Below, piece after piece: positions 1 to 10,884 of a stretch of 64,000 nucleotides of DNA (position 1 is its first letter; each line of letters opens with the position of its first letter). A program made the translations under genes and the position numbers. This DNA comes from Primulina eburnea. Its lineage: Eukaryota; Streptophyta; Magnoliopsida; Lamiales; Gesneriaceae. Below the pieces are notes generated by a model. It searched no databases. It was not told the DNA's origin and saw only the letters and a list, made by a program, of their open reading frames with translations. Where the stretch lies: positions 43,320,682 to 43,384,681 of the forward strand of contig NC_133104.1 in NCBI RefSeq assembly GCF_022965805.1, given 5' to 3'.

Positions 1-736
1 CTGTGTTAGAGTTTAATTCTCATTTGGATGAATTACTGCAATTTTACTTGATCTAGTTTTATGCTTAGAATCTTATGCCGAAGGAGCTGAGGGAATATTA
101 TGTTGGAAGTAGATCAAGGAGTAATTTTATCCAAATTTGAATAGATTTTTATCTTGGGTCACCTCATCCCTTGCCGTCCTTATTTGTTTCTTAACCCTTT
201 TGGTTGATTCTGTTCGTGTGTCTTTGATGAGAAAATTGATTAGTTTATTTTCATGAAAAGTGGAAGTATGAAAGAAAAAAACTGCCGAACCATTATTCGA
301 TTTGCAAATATTGGCAGCAGTTAAATAGTACATAGGAGTTCAGCTTTTAGTTTTTTGATGTTATGTTTAGAATATTTTTGGCATGACGGGCTCTTTTAAA
401 ATCTGACGAACTCTGAATTTCTAACACACGCCTTTCTCATATTTGTTCGTGTCTTGATGCTTTTGTCATAATTTATTGGACATAGCAGAGATTTTTAACA
501 TTCCATTTTCACTGTGGCCATAACTTTATAACCTTTAGACAACTTATTGAATTATCTTGCATGCAGATTTTAATGTCTTGGCTCTTGTTTTCTTTTAACA
601 AAAGTTTCAGGAGTTTTGGGAAATTGTCGGTTCTTAAAGTGCATTCTACTATGATTTTGTGAACAACTTAGCTTGTTTTTTCTGATCCTGACTTTTTGGT
701 CGTGTCCTGCAGATTTATTGAGCCCTTCTCTCATTT
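1..736. other. 5' flank of MPC1; no gene seen
   Basis: No supported coding region. The stretch just upstream of the MPC1 start codon contains several pyrimidine-rich tracts followed by AG (for example near 700-712), so a 5' UTR intron is possible. This stretch is probably promoter plus leader. Confidence 0.4.
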
Positions 737-1785
737 ATGGCTTCCTTCAAAGCATTTCTGAACAGTCCTGTTGGTCCCAAAACCACTCATTTTTGGGGTC
801 CCATAGCTAATTGGGGATTTGTTATTGCTGTATGCTTCTATGCCTAAATTGATAGGCAAAATTAGTTATTTGTTGGTGAAATTTGGTCTAAATTTTCTTA
901 TTGGTTTTCCAGGGACTTGTTGATATGAAAAAACCTCCAGAAATGATATCTGGAAACATGACTGGAGGTAAAATAATGAGCTCCTTAGACTGCCCTGATT
1001 ACATATTTGGATTCTAATTATTATTTCCATGATGCAGCGATGTGTATATATTCTGCATTGTTCATGAGGTTTGCATGGATGGTACAGCCTCGTAACTATC
1101 TGTTGCTTGCTTGTCATGCTTCAAATGAGTCGGTGCAGCTCTATCAACTGTCCCGCTGGGCTAAGGGCCAAGGGTACATGGTTTAACACTTAAAGTTTGA
1201 TTCCTGTGGCGCTTATGCTTTATCTCTCAACTTGCACAAATGGATCGATGTTACCGCTGCCACGATCCTTTTTCAATGTTTTTATTTTCACTTCTTCTGA
1301 GAGTTGATGTTTTTCATTTTTTATCAACTATTGTTTTTATTGGTTATACAAATTTAAATCACACATAAGAGTTTGAAAAATGAAGGGATCTGCTCGGATA
1401 GTGAGCATAAAAAAGAGTGGAGAAGAGAAGAATTCAGGATCTGAAAATAAAGGCCATTGATATATTAATTCATTGATGCTGGACTCGATGTGAGCTTGCA
1501 TATAAGCATCGACACAAAGCCCCTTCCTCTTGAAATTTGGTGTTGGTTGTATGTCTTGTTTAAACGAATTCGTCTTTGCATCATAGGGGATTTTAGGTGT
1601 TTGAACCACATTTGATTCATGCAATATCAGAAGTTGTCTGTTTGTTCATCAATTCCCATTTTGGTTTGTATAATTTTACACGGGAAGTTGTTGACCTGAT
1701 CTGTTCAGCTTTGCAATAAAACTAAAACAACCATTATTTTTCCAGGTATCTGGAGCAAAAGAAAGCTGAGACTTCATCTCAGTGA
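737..1785 (+). CDS. MPC1: Mitochondrial pyruvate carrier subunit 1 (MPC1)
   Basis: CDS join(737..829, 913..967, 1038..1173, 1746..1785), 107 aa. The product is an inner-mitochondrial-membrane subunit that pairs with MPC2-type partners to import pyruvate into the matrix. The start [20 protein letters not shown] and the following [20 protein letters not shown] are the family hallmarks, followed by PEMISGNMT, a hydrophobic segment around [19 protein letters not shown], and the C-terminal motif [18 protein letters not shown]. Length is normal for plant MPC1 (about 107-110 aa). All four exons join in phase at GT-AG boundaries. The last intron is long (572 bp) and contains an unexplained minus-strand open frame (1337-1624). 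If intron 3 is retained, translation stops a few codons later, giving GYMV at the C-terminus. Confidence 0.93.
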
Positions 1786-2073
1786 AGTATTCTGCTCTTC
1801 TATATCATCTTCCAGCATTCAAGCAAAGTGTTTCCTCTCTACCTGGCACCTAGAAAACAAAGAAAACCTGAACTCTCTCATGGTTCATCTTATTATTTTC
1901 ATTTCTATGTATTTTTGTTATATTGTGAAAGCTCTTCTCGGTTCATTTTAGTTAACAGATCTTCCCGAAAGGCACTACAGAGAAAATGAGGCTCTCTTCA
2001 TTCTTGCTGTTTGTGGGAATATGTTGAAACTTGTGAGTGTCAATTGTTTTGTCGATGATAACCTTAACTATTG
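1786..2073. other. MPC1 3' flank
   Basis: Likely 3' UTR of the pyruvate carrier gene running into spacer. No further coding exon is supported. Confidence 0.4.
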
Positions 2074-2650
2074 ATGCAAAATTGCACATTTCTCAAATAA
2101 TAATCCCATTCGAGAGGCCATCACCAGTTGCGATCTGCTCTTTCTCTTCCTATCACTAGGTCGATCCGTCGGGATTCTAGTGCTCGACGATTCTATTAGG
2201 GAAATCCTTTCTATATCGGGATAGGGAAGCGATAGCTTGACTTGACTCCGCTCCGCTCGAGAAAGAATGAAGCAAACCCGAATACAGAATCGAGGTTGTT
2301 GTTCGCTTCGGAGGTGAAACTGCAAATACAAAGATTTTCCCCTAAGTAGGGGCATAGTTTAGGATTACTATACATATCCATTTAGCCACCGATTCCAACG
2401 GGTAAATAAGCAAACCTATAGCTACATAGAGGATCGAGTCAAAAGAAGGGGTGGAAAGTAAGAGAACGGGATCAAGTTACTACGTTCCTTGTACATATGT
2501 TATTTCTAGTATATTTAGTGGTAAATGAGTTTGATGACGGAGTAGTCTCTTACTTCGAGACCTCTTTCTTCTCTCCTTACTTGACTCCCTTACAGGGTCA
2601 CTCGCCGCATTAGGTCCACTACAGCTGAAAAAGCAGGCTATTTACTAAGG
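2074..2650. other. Probable nuclear copy of mitochondrial DNA (NUMT)
   Basis: This block differs sharply from its AT-rich surroundings. It has balanced base composition, runs such as CTCCGCTCCGCTCGAG, CTTACTTCGAGACC and TAAGTAGGGGCATAG, and no simple-sequence decay, all typical of plant mitochondrial intergenic DNA. A minus-strand open frame of 95 codons (2068-2355) has no recognisable product. Edges are approximate: AT-rich nuclear sequence resumes near 2650. The assignment rests on compositional style; I could not search a mitochondrial genome. Confidence 0.5.
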
Positions 2651-3272
2651 GGTATATCTTTTCAAAAATTAATTTAATGTTTTATTTTCGAAAAATAAGG
2701 AGTTTCTATTTTTGAAGAATACGAAACAACAGAACAAAATCTGTTGTGATTCTACTCGGTTAAGTGACTTGTTCCTCCCGTACCTTGTATTTCACATGCC
2801 TCGCTCTTTTCTTGAAAGAAAGTGGACAGTAATTTTTTTCATGGTTTTAGTTGTCGTATCGTAAAAATTGTTTTTCCCTCGACTAAGTTGATAAATTTAA
2901 ATTCTTTTAAAAGTATGTCTGAACGGATAGTGAGCTTAAAAATTATATGACGATGGTAGAGACATACGCTTACATTTGTAGAGTATTTTATATTTGTAAA
3001 TTTCATCGCATGAATCAATGGAAGAGGACTATTATCCTACTTGAAATAAACAACAAGAAATAAAAACAAAAACCTTCCACTTTTCTGTCGAACTGTTTTT
3101 GTATGTTGCAATACAATTCGGGAATGTAAATGAAACATAATTAGGGAAAAAAGCTCTTGCTACTTTGTCTCGGGTAAACCGATATCTCAGAACATTTTTT
3201 CTCGCTATAGATACAAACCTCGACACAACTATCCGGTTTAACCGAAGCCAGCAAAGTGAACTTGTGGTGGTG
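2651..3272. other. Spacer between MPC1/NUMT and WDR74
   Basis: AT-rich spacer. The part next to 3273 is the 3' UTR of the minus-strand WDR74 gene. Nothing else is supported. Confidence 0.35.
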
Positions 3273-6200
3273 TTAATGTTCTTCAACTTTTGACCTCTTA
3301 CTACTTTTTTTAGTCGACATTTTCTTGAATTCGTTGTGCTTCTTAGCAACCATTTTTCGTTTGACACGCCGGGGTTCCTCTTCAACTATGTCTACACTCT
3401 GTCTACCTTGTGGCTCAGGTGCACAAACAATCATTTCTGCACAAAATTGTAAGATAGAATCGAGCTTGGGTTTGTGTAAAAGCACAAAAAAAGCGATACA
3501 AAGTAAACCAAACACCGTACCTTCACTGTGGTAGTTGGAATCGAAAAAGACATTAGTAAGCGGCTGCTTCAAGAAAACCTGTATTGAACCAAAAGCAAAA
3601 ATACAAGTAGAAAAAACTATTTATCAGCATGAAATAGATGAAGGGTGTAAAATCATCATCTCAAATTCCAATGTAACATCGTAGGAAATTCAAATAAAAT
3701 GGATTCAATTACTGTTCTTGCCGAACGTTTTGCAAATTTGGATAAACCTAAAGAACTGGATTTGATTTAACTTATTAAAAAGTTCAGCAATGGAGTATAA
3801 CTAATAAGTATTGTTAAAGTTAATATCATGGCATACCGCAGATAGAAGTTGCCGTGAATGAATGTCCCAGATGCGCAAATAACTGTCCAGCCCTAGTAGA
3901 AAAAGGGGAATCACCCACCCAGTCAGCATATAACTCCAACCAAAACAGAAAAAAAAAACAAAATTGTCGTAGAACCAAACATGAAACAATTTTTTTTAAT
4001 AATTACGATAAAGTGCCGTTCATTGAAAGATATCAGGGATCAGAACAGTGACAGTCACAAGCTATGCTTTCAAACAAAGACTTTTGGTGCTAAACTGGTA
4101 GGATGTTATACCAGAACAGAGCAATAGTTTTGATCCTCAGAGTCATGTACATTTTCAGTTTATTATTAATAATTCATAAATTAGGATTAAACTGAACTGG
4201 AAATATTAAGACGGGAACATTGCACACGATATATCAAGATGTCCCGTTTGAACGAATACTGGTTGTAGGTAGATGTGGTATTTTGTGGATGGCTCATCCA
4301 CTTGCCTTGTAAACTTACTATCATATTACTTTAATAAAATTTAGTTTCTGATCAAAAAAAAAAAATAGATGTCCCGTTTTATATAAAGTACTCACCACAT
4401 GAAGCAAGTATGGGAAGTTCTGGGTGCCTGGCTATGGATCTTACACTTCCAGAACATTTTCCAATAAAGCATCCCAAGAGTTTCCCTAAGTTTTCAAACA
4501 ATATACAAAAAATAGAAACTCGTGTCCCCAATAAATCAACAGGTCGCAATCTCGAATTATCATAACACACAAGTTGAGGCAAGGAAACTAAAAACTAACA
4601 CAAGAGGAACAAGAAGCATTCGTAATTATAATAATAATAAGTAAAATAGGTGAATGAGAGATTAAAAGGCTTCAGAACAGAAAGGTGCGTCAACAGATGG
4701 AAGCAAAGGAATCAAGAAGAAGTAATTTGTGTAAATTTCAAAACCTGAAAGCAATCGACAAAACTATGTGCTCACAGTTGAATGGGTGATTATGGTTGTC
4801 AATTTTTGAACGTTTAAAATTAAAAACAACTACATGATAAAAATAAAAAAAAAGTGGCTGAACTCCGCAACTGCAAGATGCAAATTCCTACCAATATCAG
4901 TCAGATATACCAGTGTTCCAACAACATTTATATCGATTTGACGCTATAAAAATAAAGGAATTATGTATTTCAAAACTTGTTCGGACTATCAGATAAGTCA
5001 AATTATTTACATCTTCGAACAGGTGAATAATCATAAGTCATGAATGTTTCAGGATCAAAAACTATGTTGCAGCATAACACACTGTTTGGTGCAGCAACAG
5101 AGGAGTTGCCTACACGTTATAACATAGTACAGACGCGTCTCATTTAGAAGAACAGTAAAAAGAGATTCAACGTCCAATAATCAAGTGACACCGGAAAAGG
5201 CACCTAAATAGTACCTGTGCGCATATCAATGGAACCAAGATCACCTGAGCCATTTCCTACGTATATTGTATGTCCATCAAAATCTTCGGTAACAGATTTA
5301 ATAGGAGTATCCCGAAAATCAATTGACATGATAGGTCTTCTCTGGGAAGATATATCATACAGTCGAACCTGCCATATCATATGGTTGGTTCAGTAAGTTA
5401 CCGAAAACACAGAAAGATTTGTATAAATTTTTTATTTTCAACTTCTCTACAGGGTTATAATTAAACTGTATATTATCAGGAGCAAGTTGCAATTTCAATA
5501 TTTAAGAATCTCAACTAAAACAATAGACAAGAAGGACAACACGACTATACCATAAACAAAATGATCATTTTGCTAGCAACTATCTTAGTGTGAAGCTACC
5601 CTTTTATCATAAGCACACAGTAAATTTAAAGGAAAATTTGAGTAAGACATTACCTGATGAGAATTGGTGCAAGCCACTAATTTACGGTGATCATCTTTAC
5701 TCAAGAAGGTCGCAGATGTAAACCAAGTTGGAGTAAATATGCCAAGAGAGTTTTTGGGGGCTACACAAGATAGATTCAGCAATATCAAACATTTAACCCG
5801 ATGCAAGAGCAGTAATCATTTCTCCGTTGAGCATCCATGCCTAAAAAGACTGCGGAAAACATAGAGTAAAGTAGTAACTTACAGATTTTGCAGTCCAGGT
5901 TTTTGTATTATTGCTAAGATCCCATACATTTACTTCAACACCCTTCCTGAGTGTCATATAAATAGGTCACTATCCCTCGGACAATTCGAAAAGACTGTTT
6001 GGTTTGTAAACATATGACCTAATAAGCTTACCCTCCATATAGAGCATAGTTCTCACTTCCATCTACTCTTGAAATCAAGAGCTCCCCAGATCCACTTATA
6101 TTCCATATAGTTGTAGAAGGATCATGCATTAACTCAGCTGATGATTTGCTCACATCAATTGATTCCAAACTGACATGGCCTTTTCTTGTGCAGACATGTA

Positions 6201-6541
6201 ACAAACATGACCTAAACCGAGATATTAGAAAGTCAATATGTGCAACAGAGTCGCACACTGTGAAGTGTGAACGCAACAAGGAAAAAAAATGAAACCCTCA
6301 AGTAAACAAGTAACAGCATTGCCACTACATATCAAGTCCCTTCGAAAAATTTAGCTCAATTTCCACAACGGAAAAGGTTAATCTATTGACTGTCAGCTAA
6401 ACCATGTCTTAGCATTGCATTCTATTATGGGTCATTTAAATGATTATAATGCAACCTAATTTCCACAGGCTTTCACATGGCAATGACGGTCTACATTATA
6501 TGCTCCTCTTCCGGGTCGAAGAAAGAAGCCAAAACTGCTAG

Positions 6542-6606
<65 letters not shown>

Positions 6607-8167
6607 CATCAATTGCCGAGTTCCCACCAAAAAAAATGCTACACAAATCATCTTTGAGAAACATAAGGTGCATCTAGATAAATTTAAAACAAGAAAACAG
6701 AAAAATGAAAAAAGGCGTGAAAATATGATGCCTGGATGATGACTCTGATCGGTGTTTTTTGAACAAATGCAATCCCGTGATGATATCTTCCTGCAGACTG
6801 GTTGCAGTTCCATATAAACTTGGAATGTGAGCACGAAGATTCCCATTAATTGCGCTAATAATCTCGATCTGTGGAATGAACTATCATCACCAACATGTCT
6901 TCCAGGGTTTACTAAAAGTAACAAAGAGGTTTATAATATTTGATATTACAAAACAAGATAAGGACTTACAGAACCACATTTTCTTGCAATACCGAGCAGC
7001 TGCCATGTTACATATTTCCATGCAATACACCCAACAATGTGTCAAACCACAATAAACAAAACATTTTGCTTAAAACAAGATTATTGTAATTCAAAAAACA
7101 CAGCAACTGAAGAGCAGGATATGGACCTTCAACAAGGTCTTATCATATATCTTAAAAATGCCACATTTATTAGTTATTACAGTATCACTATCTATATTTT
7201 TCCGTGCATTGACAGAGTATGAGGAACATCCGAGTCCCGAGATCCCTCACACCAAAGATACACCCAACGAAAAGTTTTCGGCATTGCAAGCCTTGCGGAA
7301 GATTCAACATATTTGATGGATATATCATAATGTGGTAGTGGTTCAAGAAGTATATATGATGTCATCGTATTTGTAAGTCCAAGAACTTTTACAGTCTTCT
7401 CAAGCTTTTTATTACCAAGTACCATGGAGCAATAATGGAATCCATTCCAAAATGCACATAGATGAAGTTCCGACTAATCCCTCAACTCTGTCCAACTGAT
7501 GGAATATTAAATTAATGCTCAACTCAATTCACAAGGGTTTGTTCTACCTACGCCCGTGGAGAACCCCATGGGTCTTCATTGCATGGAATCGACACGTGTC
7601 ATCTCAATGGTTTTGGGACATATGGGTAGGGTCGAACAAACCATTCACAAGAGCTACATAATGCCCTTACAATTAAACCTTACCTCGATGACAAATTTAT
7701 AGTAACAAGATAACTGCAGCCACAATTATAATGAAATATTATTAGCTAGAAAATTTTGCAAGCCTTCCAATATTAAAAATTATAAATCTTAATGGACTTA
7801 TCTCATCACTAAAAGCTCATAACAAGACCACAAATCATGTCACTAAGATATACATCCAACATACGTACCGGGTCAGACTCTCTGTCCAGAATCGAAGCAG
7901 AAAGCACGCATTTAGATGAATCCGGGTCTCCCCAACGCTCCACCATCTTGACAGCACCACCATTCTCCCTTTTACTCGCCTCAATAACTGTTGGAAAATA
8001 TATTCGCAAAACAGGGAAAGCTTTTACATGGTACATCATGATTCTACTTTCGAGAAAAATAAATATAAAAATCCATTCTTTTAACCTTTGACAAGGCCAA
8101 GAACGTCGAAGGTTAAGGCTCGAAGTGGAGGGCAGCCGGGGCTCTCCACCGTCGTCGTCCGTGGCAT
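3273..8167 (-). CDS. WDR74: WDR74/NSA1-like WD40 protein of 60S ribosome assembly
   Basis: CDS complement join(3273..3436, 3521..3578, 3837..3892, 4396..4485, 5215..5368, 5654..5760, 5883..5946, 6032..6211, 6732..6868, 6970..6999, 7869..7987, 8086..8167), about 420 aa. It matches the plant WDR74-type nucleolar protein (Arabidopsis At1g29320-like, from memory), which acts in pre-60S maturation. Start MPRTTTVESPGCPPLRALTF; then ILDRESDP, LLGIARKCGS, NYALYGGKGVEVNVWDL, NSLGIFTPTWFTSATFLSKD, RRPIMSIDFRDTPIKSVTED, GKCSGSVRSIARHPELP, LDSYLRIWDIHSRQLL, and a Lys-rich tail ending RSKVEEH that fits nucleolar targeting. All junctions are in phase except one: exon 6 ends in phase 0, but the exon at 5654-5760 needs one extra base. 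Restoring one A in the run at 5751-5755 would fix it. The intron after 6732 appears to use a GC donor. Confidence 0.85.
4237..4379 (+). mobile_element. 5'-truncated LINE-like retroposed tail with 13-bp TSD
   Basis: A 117-bp insert (4250-4366) lies between two identical 13-bp copies of AGATGTCCCGTTT (4237-4249 and 4367-4379). It carries AATAAAA about 25 bp before its end and finishes in GATC plus an A-run, the architecture of a target-primed LINE or processed-transcript insertion. It sits in a WDR74 intron, with the right duplication ending 16 bp from the splice donor of the exon at 4396-4485. The source transcript is not identified. Confidence 0.8.
6543..6602. repeat. (TA)n microsatellite in WDR74 intron
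   Basis: About 30 uninterrupted TA units inside the intron between WDR74 exons 4 and 5. It generates spurious open frames on both strands. Confidence 0.95.
7000..7868 (-). other. Large WDR74 intron 2 with an unassigned open frame
   Basis: The 869-bp intron between exons 2 and 3 contains a minus-strand open frame at 7192-7425 (77 codons, with segments such as LLEPLPHYD and RWVYLWCEGSRD) and the small MITE at 7536-7642. The open frame looks less random than its surroundings, but I do not recognise it and see no splice sites that would add it to WDR74. It could be a captured gene or transposon fragment, or chance. Confidence 0.35.
7527..7651. mobile_element. 107-bp Mutator-type MITE with 9-bp TSD
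   Basis: The element 7536-7642 is flanked by perfect 9-bp duplications ATTCACAAG (7527-7535, 7643-7651). Its ends are inverted: the left starts GGTTTGTTCTACCTA and the right, read on the minus strand, starts GGTTTGTTCGACCCTA. A 9-bp duplication with short inverted ends points to mobilisation by a Mutator-like transposase. It has no coding capacity and lies in WDR74 intron 2. Confidence 0.85.
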
Positions 8168-9323
8168 ATTCCACTGTATGGAACACGCAGCTCCGACCGG
8201 AAATAAGTAAGTATTATTGTCTTTGTTTGTGTCCTATCCGTCGAGGAGGAGAGGAGAGGAGGGCGGTGGCGGCGGAGGCAATGCTGAAGCCTTGGGCTCT
8301 TGCCTGTTTACATAACCCACAGTGATATTATTTGTTGATATTAATAAATAATTAATTTGTTAATTGAAAGAAAACAATGTATTATTTTAATTTAAATGAA
8401 AAAAATAAAATCTTGAATATAAAATTGAAATAATATATTAATATAAATATTTCATATATTTGTTTATGTGCTCAAATATCATATATCAGTATCTGATATG
8501 AAAACATTTACACTGAAACATCATATATTAATATTTTTTATTTCTTTTCATCGAGCAGGATCATGTATATACACAAAGTTGTATAAATACATAGTCTCAA
8601 TTATGATATGACTACGGATGTTTCAACTACAGTTTAATTTGATTTTAGCTAAAAAATAGAACCAACCATATTTTATTGGTTTTATAAAACTTAAAATCAA
8701 ACAAAATCATGGATTTTTTTTATAATTAAACCATTAATTTTTGTTTTGTTTGGTTTGATTTGGCCTGGTTTGGATGAATACTTCAAAATTTAAATTTCAT
8801 AGTGATTAATGTATGAGATATGGTAATTTGAAATAATTTAGCAACATGGTTGATAGAAATTGAGTTAATACATTATTTGATTGTGGAGTATAATGAATAT
8901 GAGTAAAAATCATATATTGAATACTCATGCAAATTACAGAATTTTATAACATATAAAAAAATTAAACTTTTAATGTTGTAAATATGTATATCTGAGCTAA
9001 AATATGAAATAAATAAATTTTCAATATAATTGGATTGTTACAAAATCCACTAATAAATATAACCTAAAAATCAAATAAAATATTTTTATATACAAGAAAA
9101 ATCAAAATTTATCGCGTAGTTTGTTATATTAATGCATTCAGTTTTGATCATTTTAATTTGATTTATTTTTTTAATCTAAGACTTAAAACAATCTAATTTT
9201 CAAGATTTAGTTGATTTTAAAACTAATCCAAACCATAATTCAACAGTTTGGTTTGGTTTTACACTTTGGATCGGTATGGCAAAAGTTTATGAACGCTTCT
9301 ATATGTGACAATGTTTAAAAAAT

Positions 9324-9506
9324 GGCAAAAACTTGTGTGAGACGGTCTCACGAGTCGTATTTGTGAGACAGATCTCTTATTTGAGTCACACATGAAGAAA
9401 GTATTACTTTTTATGCTAAGAGTATTACTTTTTAGTGTGAATATGGGTAGGGTTGACCCGTCTCACAGATTATGATCCGTGAGACGGTCTCACATGAGAC
9501 TCACTC
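9324..9506. mobile_element. GTGAGACGGTCTCAC-family MITE, copy A
   Basis: 183 bp, starting GGCAAAAACTTGTGTGAGAC and ending with the inverted GTGAGACGGTCTCAC block followed by ATGAGACTCACTC. Near-identical 9-bp flanks (TTAAAAAAT at 9315-9323 and TTAAAAAAA at 9507-9515) look like a target duplication. It is non-coding, and both ends are palindromic. Confidence 0.8.
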
Positions 9507-10422
9507 TTAAAAAAATAAATAAATTATATGTGTTGAAAATAAAGAATTGGAATTATTGAATGTTGAAAATAAGTGTGTGATGATATATGTAATGATGTAT
9601 TTATTTTTGAATTATTTTCAAAAAAAATTCTATAAATAGTTCTTTCAGTTTGTGAAGAAGAACACAATTGAGTGGAGAATTTTTTTTATAAAAACGTGTA
9701 GTTTAATAATATTTTGTGAGTTTGAAATTTTTACTTTATACCGCAAATTTTACTTTTAACATATGTCAAATAATCTCGATGATACCTATATAATTAGAAA
9801 TAATAAAGCAAACATATCACGTGTATAAAATAGTAAAATACTACAAGTATGTGACATATTATTAGGTTTAATAGTTCATTATTATAAAATCTGAATAGAA
9901 GAAATGAATATCTCAGCAATGCAGTTACTCAAAAAAGGACAAATAAAACTTAAAAATTATATAAACAGCTCACCATGAAATTCAAGTCAGTTTAATTAAT
10001 TTACTACAATAGATATTGATATCTCTTAATACACAATGTGTTGTTGTTCATAACATATTAAATATCAATGTAAAGTATAATTTTAAAAAATATATAAAGT
10101 TCTTGTACAAAGTCGATTGATGTTGGAATTTTTTCATTGTATTTTATTTATTTTTATAAAATAAAGATATTATAGAGATATATATGTCATGCAGCAGACA
10201 ATTTTTTTTATTTAAATAAATAAATAAATTCGTCTTATATAAAAAAAGAAACTGACGAGGAAATGTAGTTTAGACAGGAAAGTGCAAGTCAATTTGCCCA
10301 GACAACTAATCAATCCTTTGGCTACGTGACTGTCTCCGAAAAAATGCCCATATATATTCTAAGTTATGCGTGCAGCTGTTTACTATTCGTGCACAAATAT
10401 CTCAAGCATGCAATGTCTGCAT

Positions 10423-10511
10423 AAATAGTGCAAATACACCATCTATCTATGCACATAAAAAGCACAACAAATAGTGCAAATACACTATCTATGCACAGAA
10501 AAAGCACAAAA
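10423..10511. repeat. Two-unit imperfect tandem repeat (about 46 bp)
   Basis: AAATAGTGCAAATACAC...TATGCACA...AAAAAGCACAA occurs twice in tandem (10423-10468, 10469-10511), the second unit shortened by a few bases. No function is evident. Confidence 0.7.
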
Positions 10512-10884
10512 GTCCCCCAACATAGCATCTCCAAACATATAGCGTGCACTAGGTCATTCTTAAATATAAATTGATGATCACGGTGCTGAAAAAACAAAAT
10601 GATAATTCAGACAGTGAAATGTCTGATAACCAATTCTAGAAGTGAATTTCATCAGTAATAAATAGTTACTTGTATAAAGGAAAAATAGAAAGACATTTGG
10701 TCAACCAAAAAATATTCTATACATATTGAATATGGTAAATCTTTTATCTGAGAAGTTATTTTTTGATTTGTGGCTGAATTTTTTTCTTCTAACAGTAAGT
10801 ATAAACTATATGATTGAGAAAATGGAAAATGGAAAATGAAAAATGAAAAATGGAAGGAAGACCAAAGCCTGTCCAACTTCAAGA

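Larger units (their letters stand above)
8168..10884. other. Intergenic spacer, WDR74 promoter side to DnaJ gene 3' side
   Basis: Very AT-rich. The first 150 bp hold the WDR74 leader and promoter, including a GGAGGAGAGGAGAGGAGGGC purine tract near 8240. Stretches at 8630-8790 and 9110-9290 are rich in TTGGTTTGGTTT/AACCAAACC motifs of the type left by degraded transposons. It also holds MITE copy A (9324-9506) and a two-unit tandem repeat (10423-10511). No gene is supported. Confidence 0.5.

Noticed and set aside
6538..6924. 128-codon minus-strand open frame with a poly-(IY) tail
   Set aside because: Overlaps the true WDR74 exon 6732-6868 in a different frame and runs into the (TA)n microsatellite, which makes the IYIYIY peptide.
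10421..10516. CRISPR-like direct repeat
   Set aside because: Only two imperfect tandem units without unique spacers, in a plant genome.
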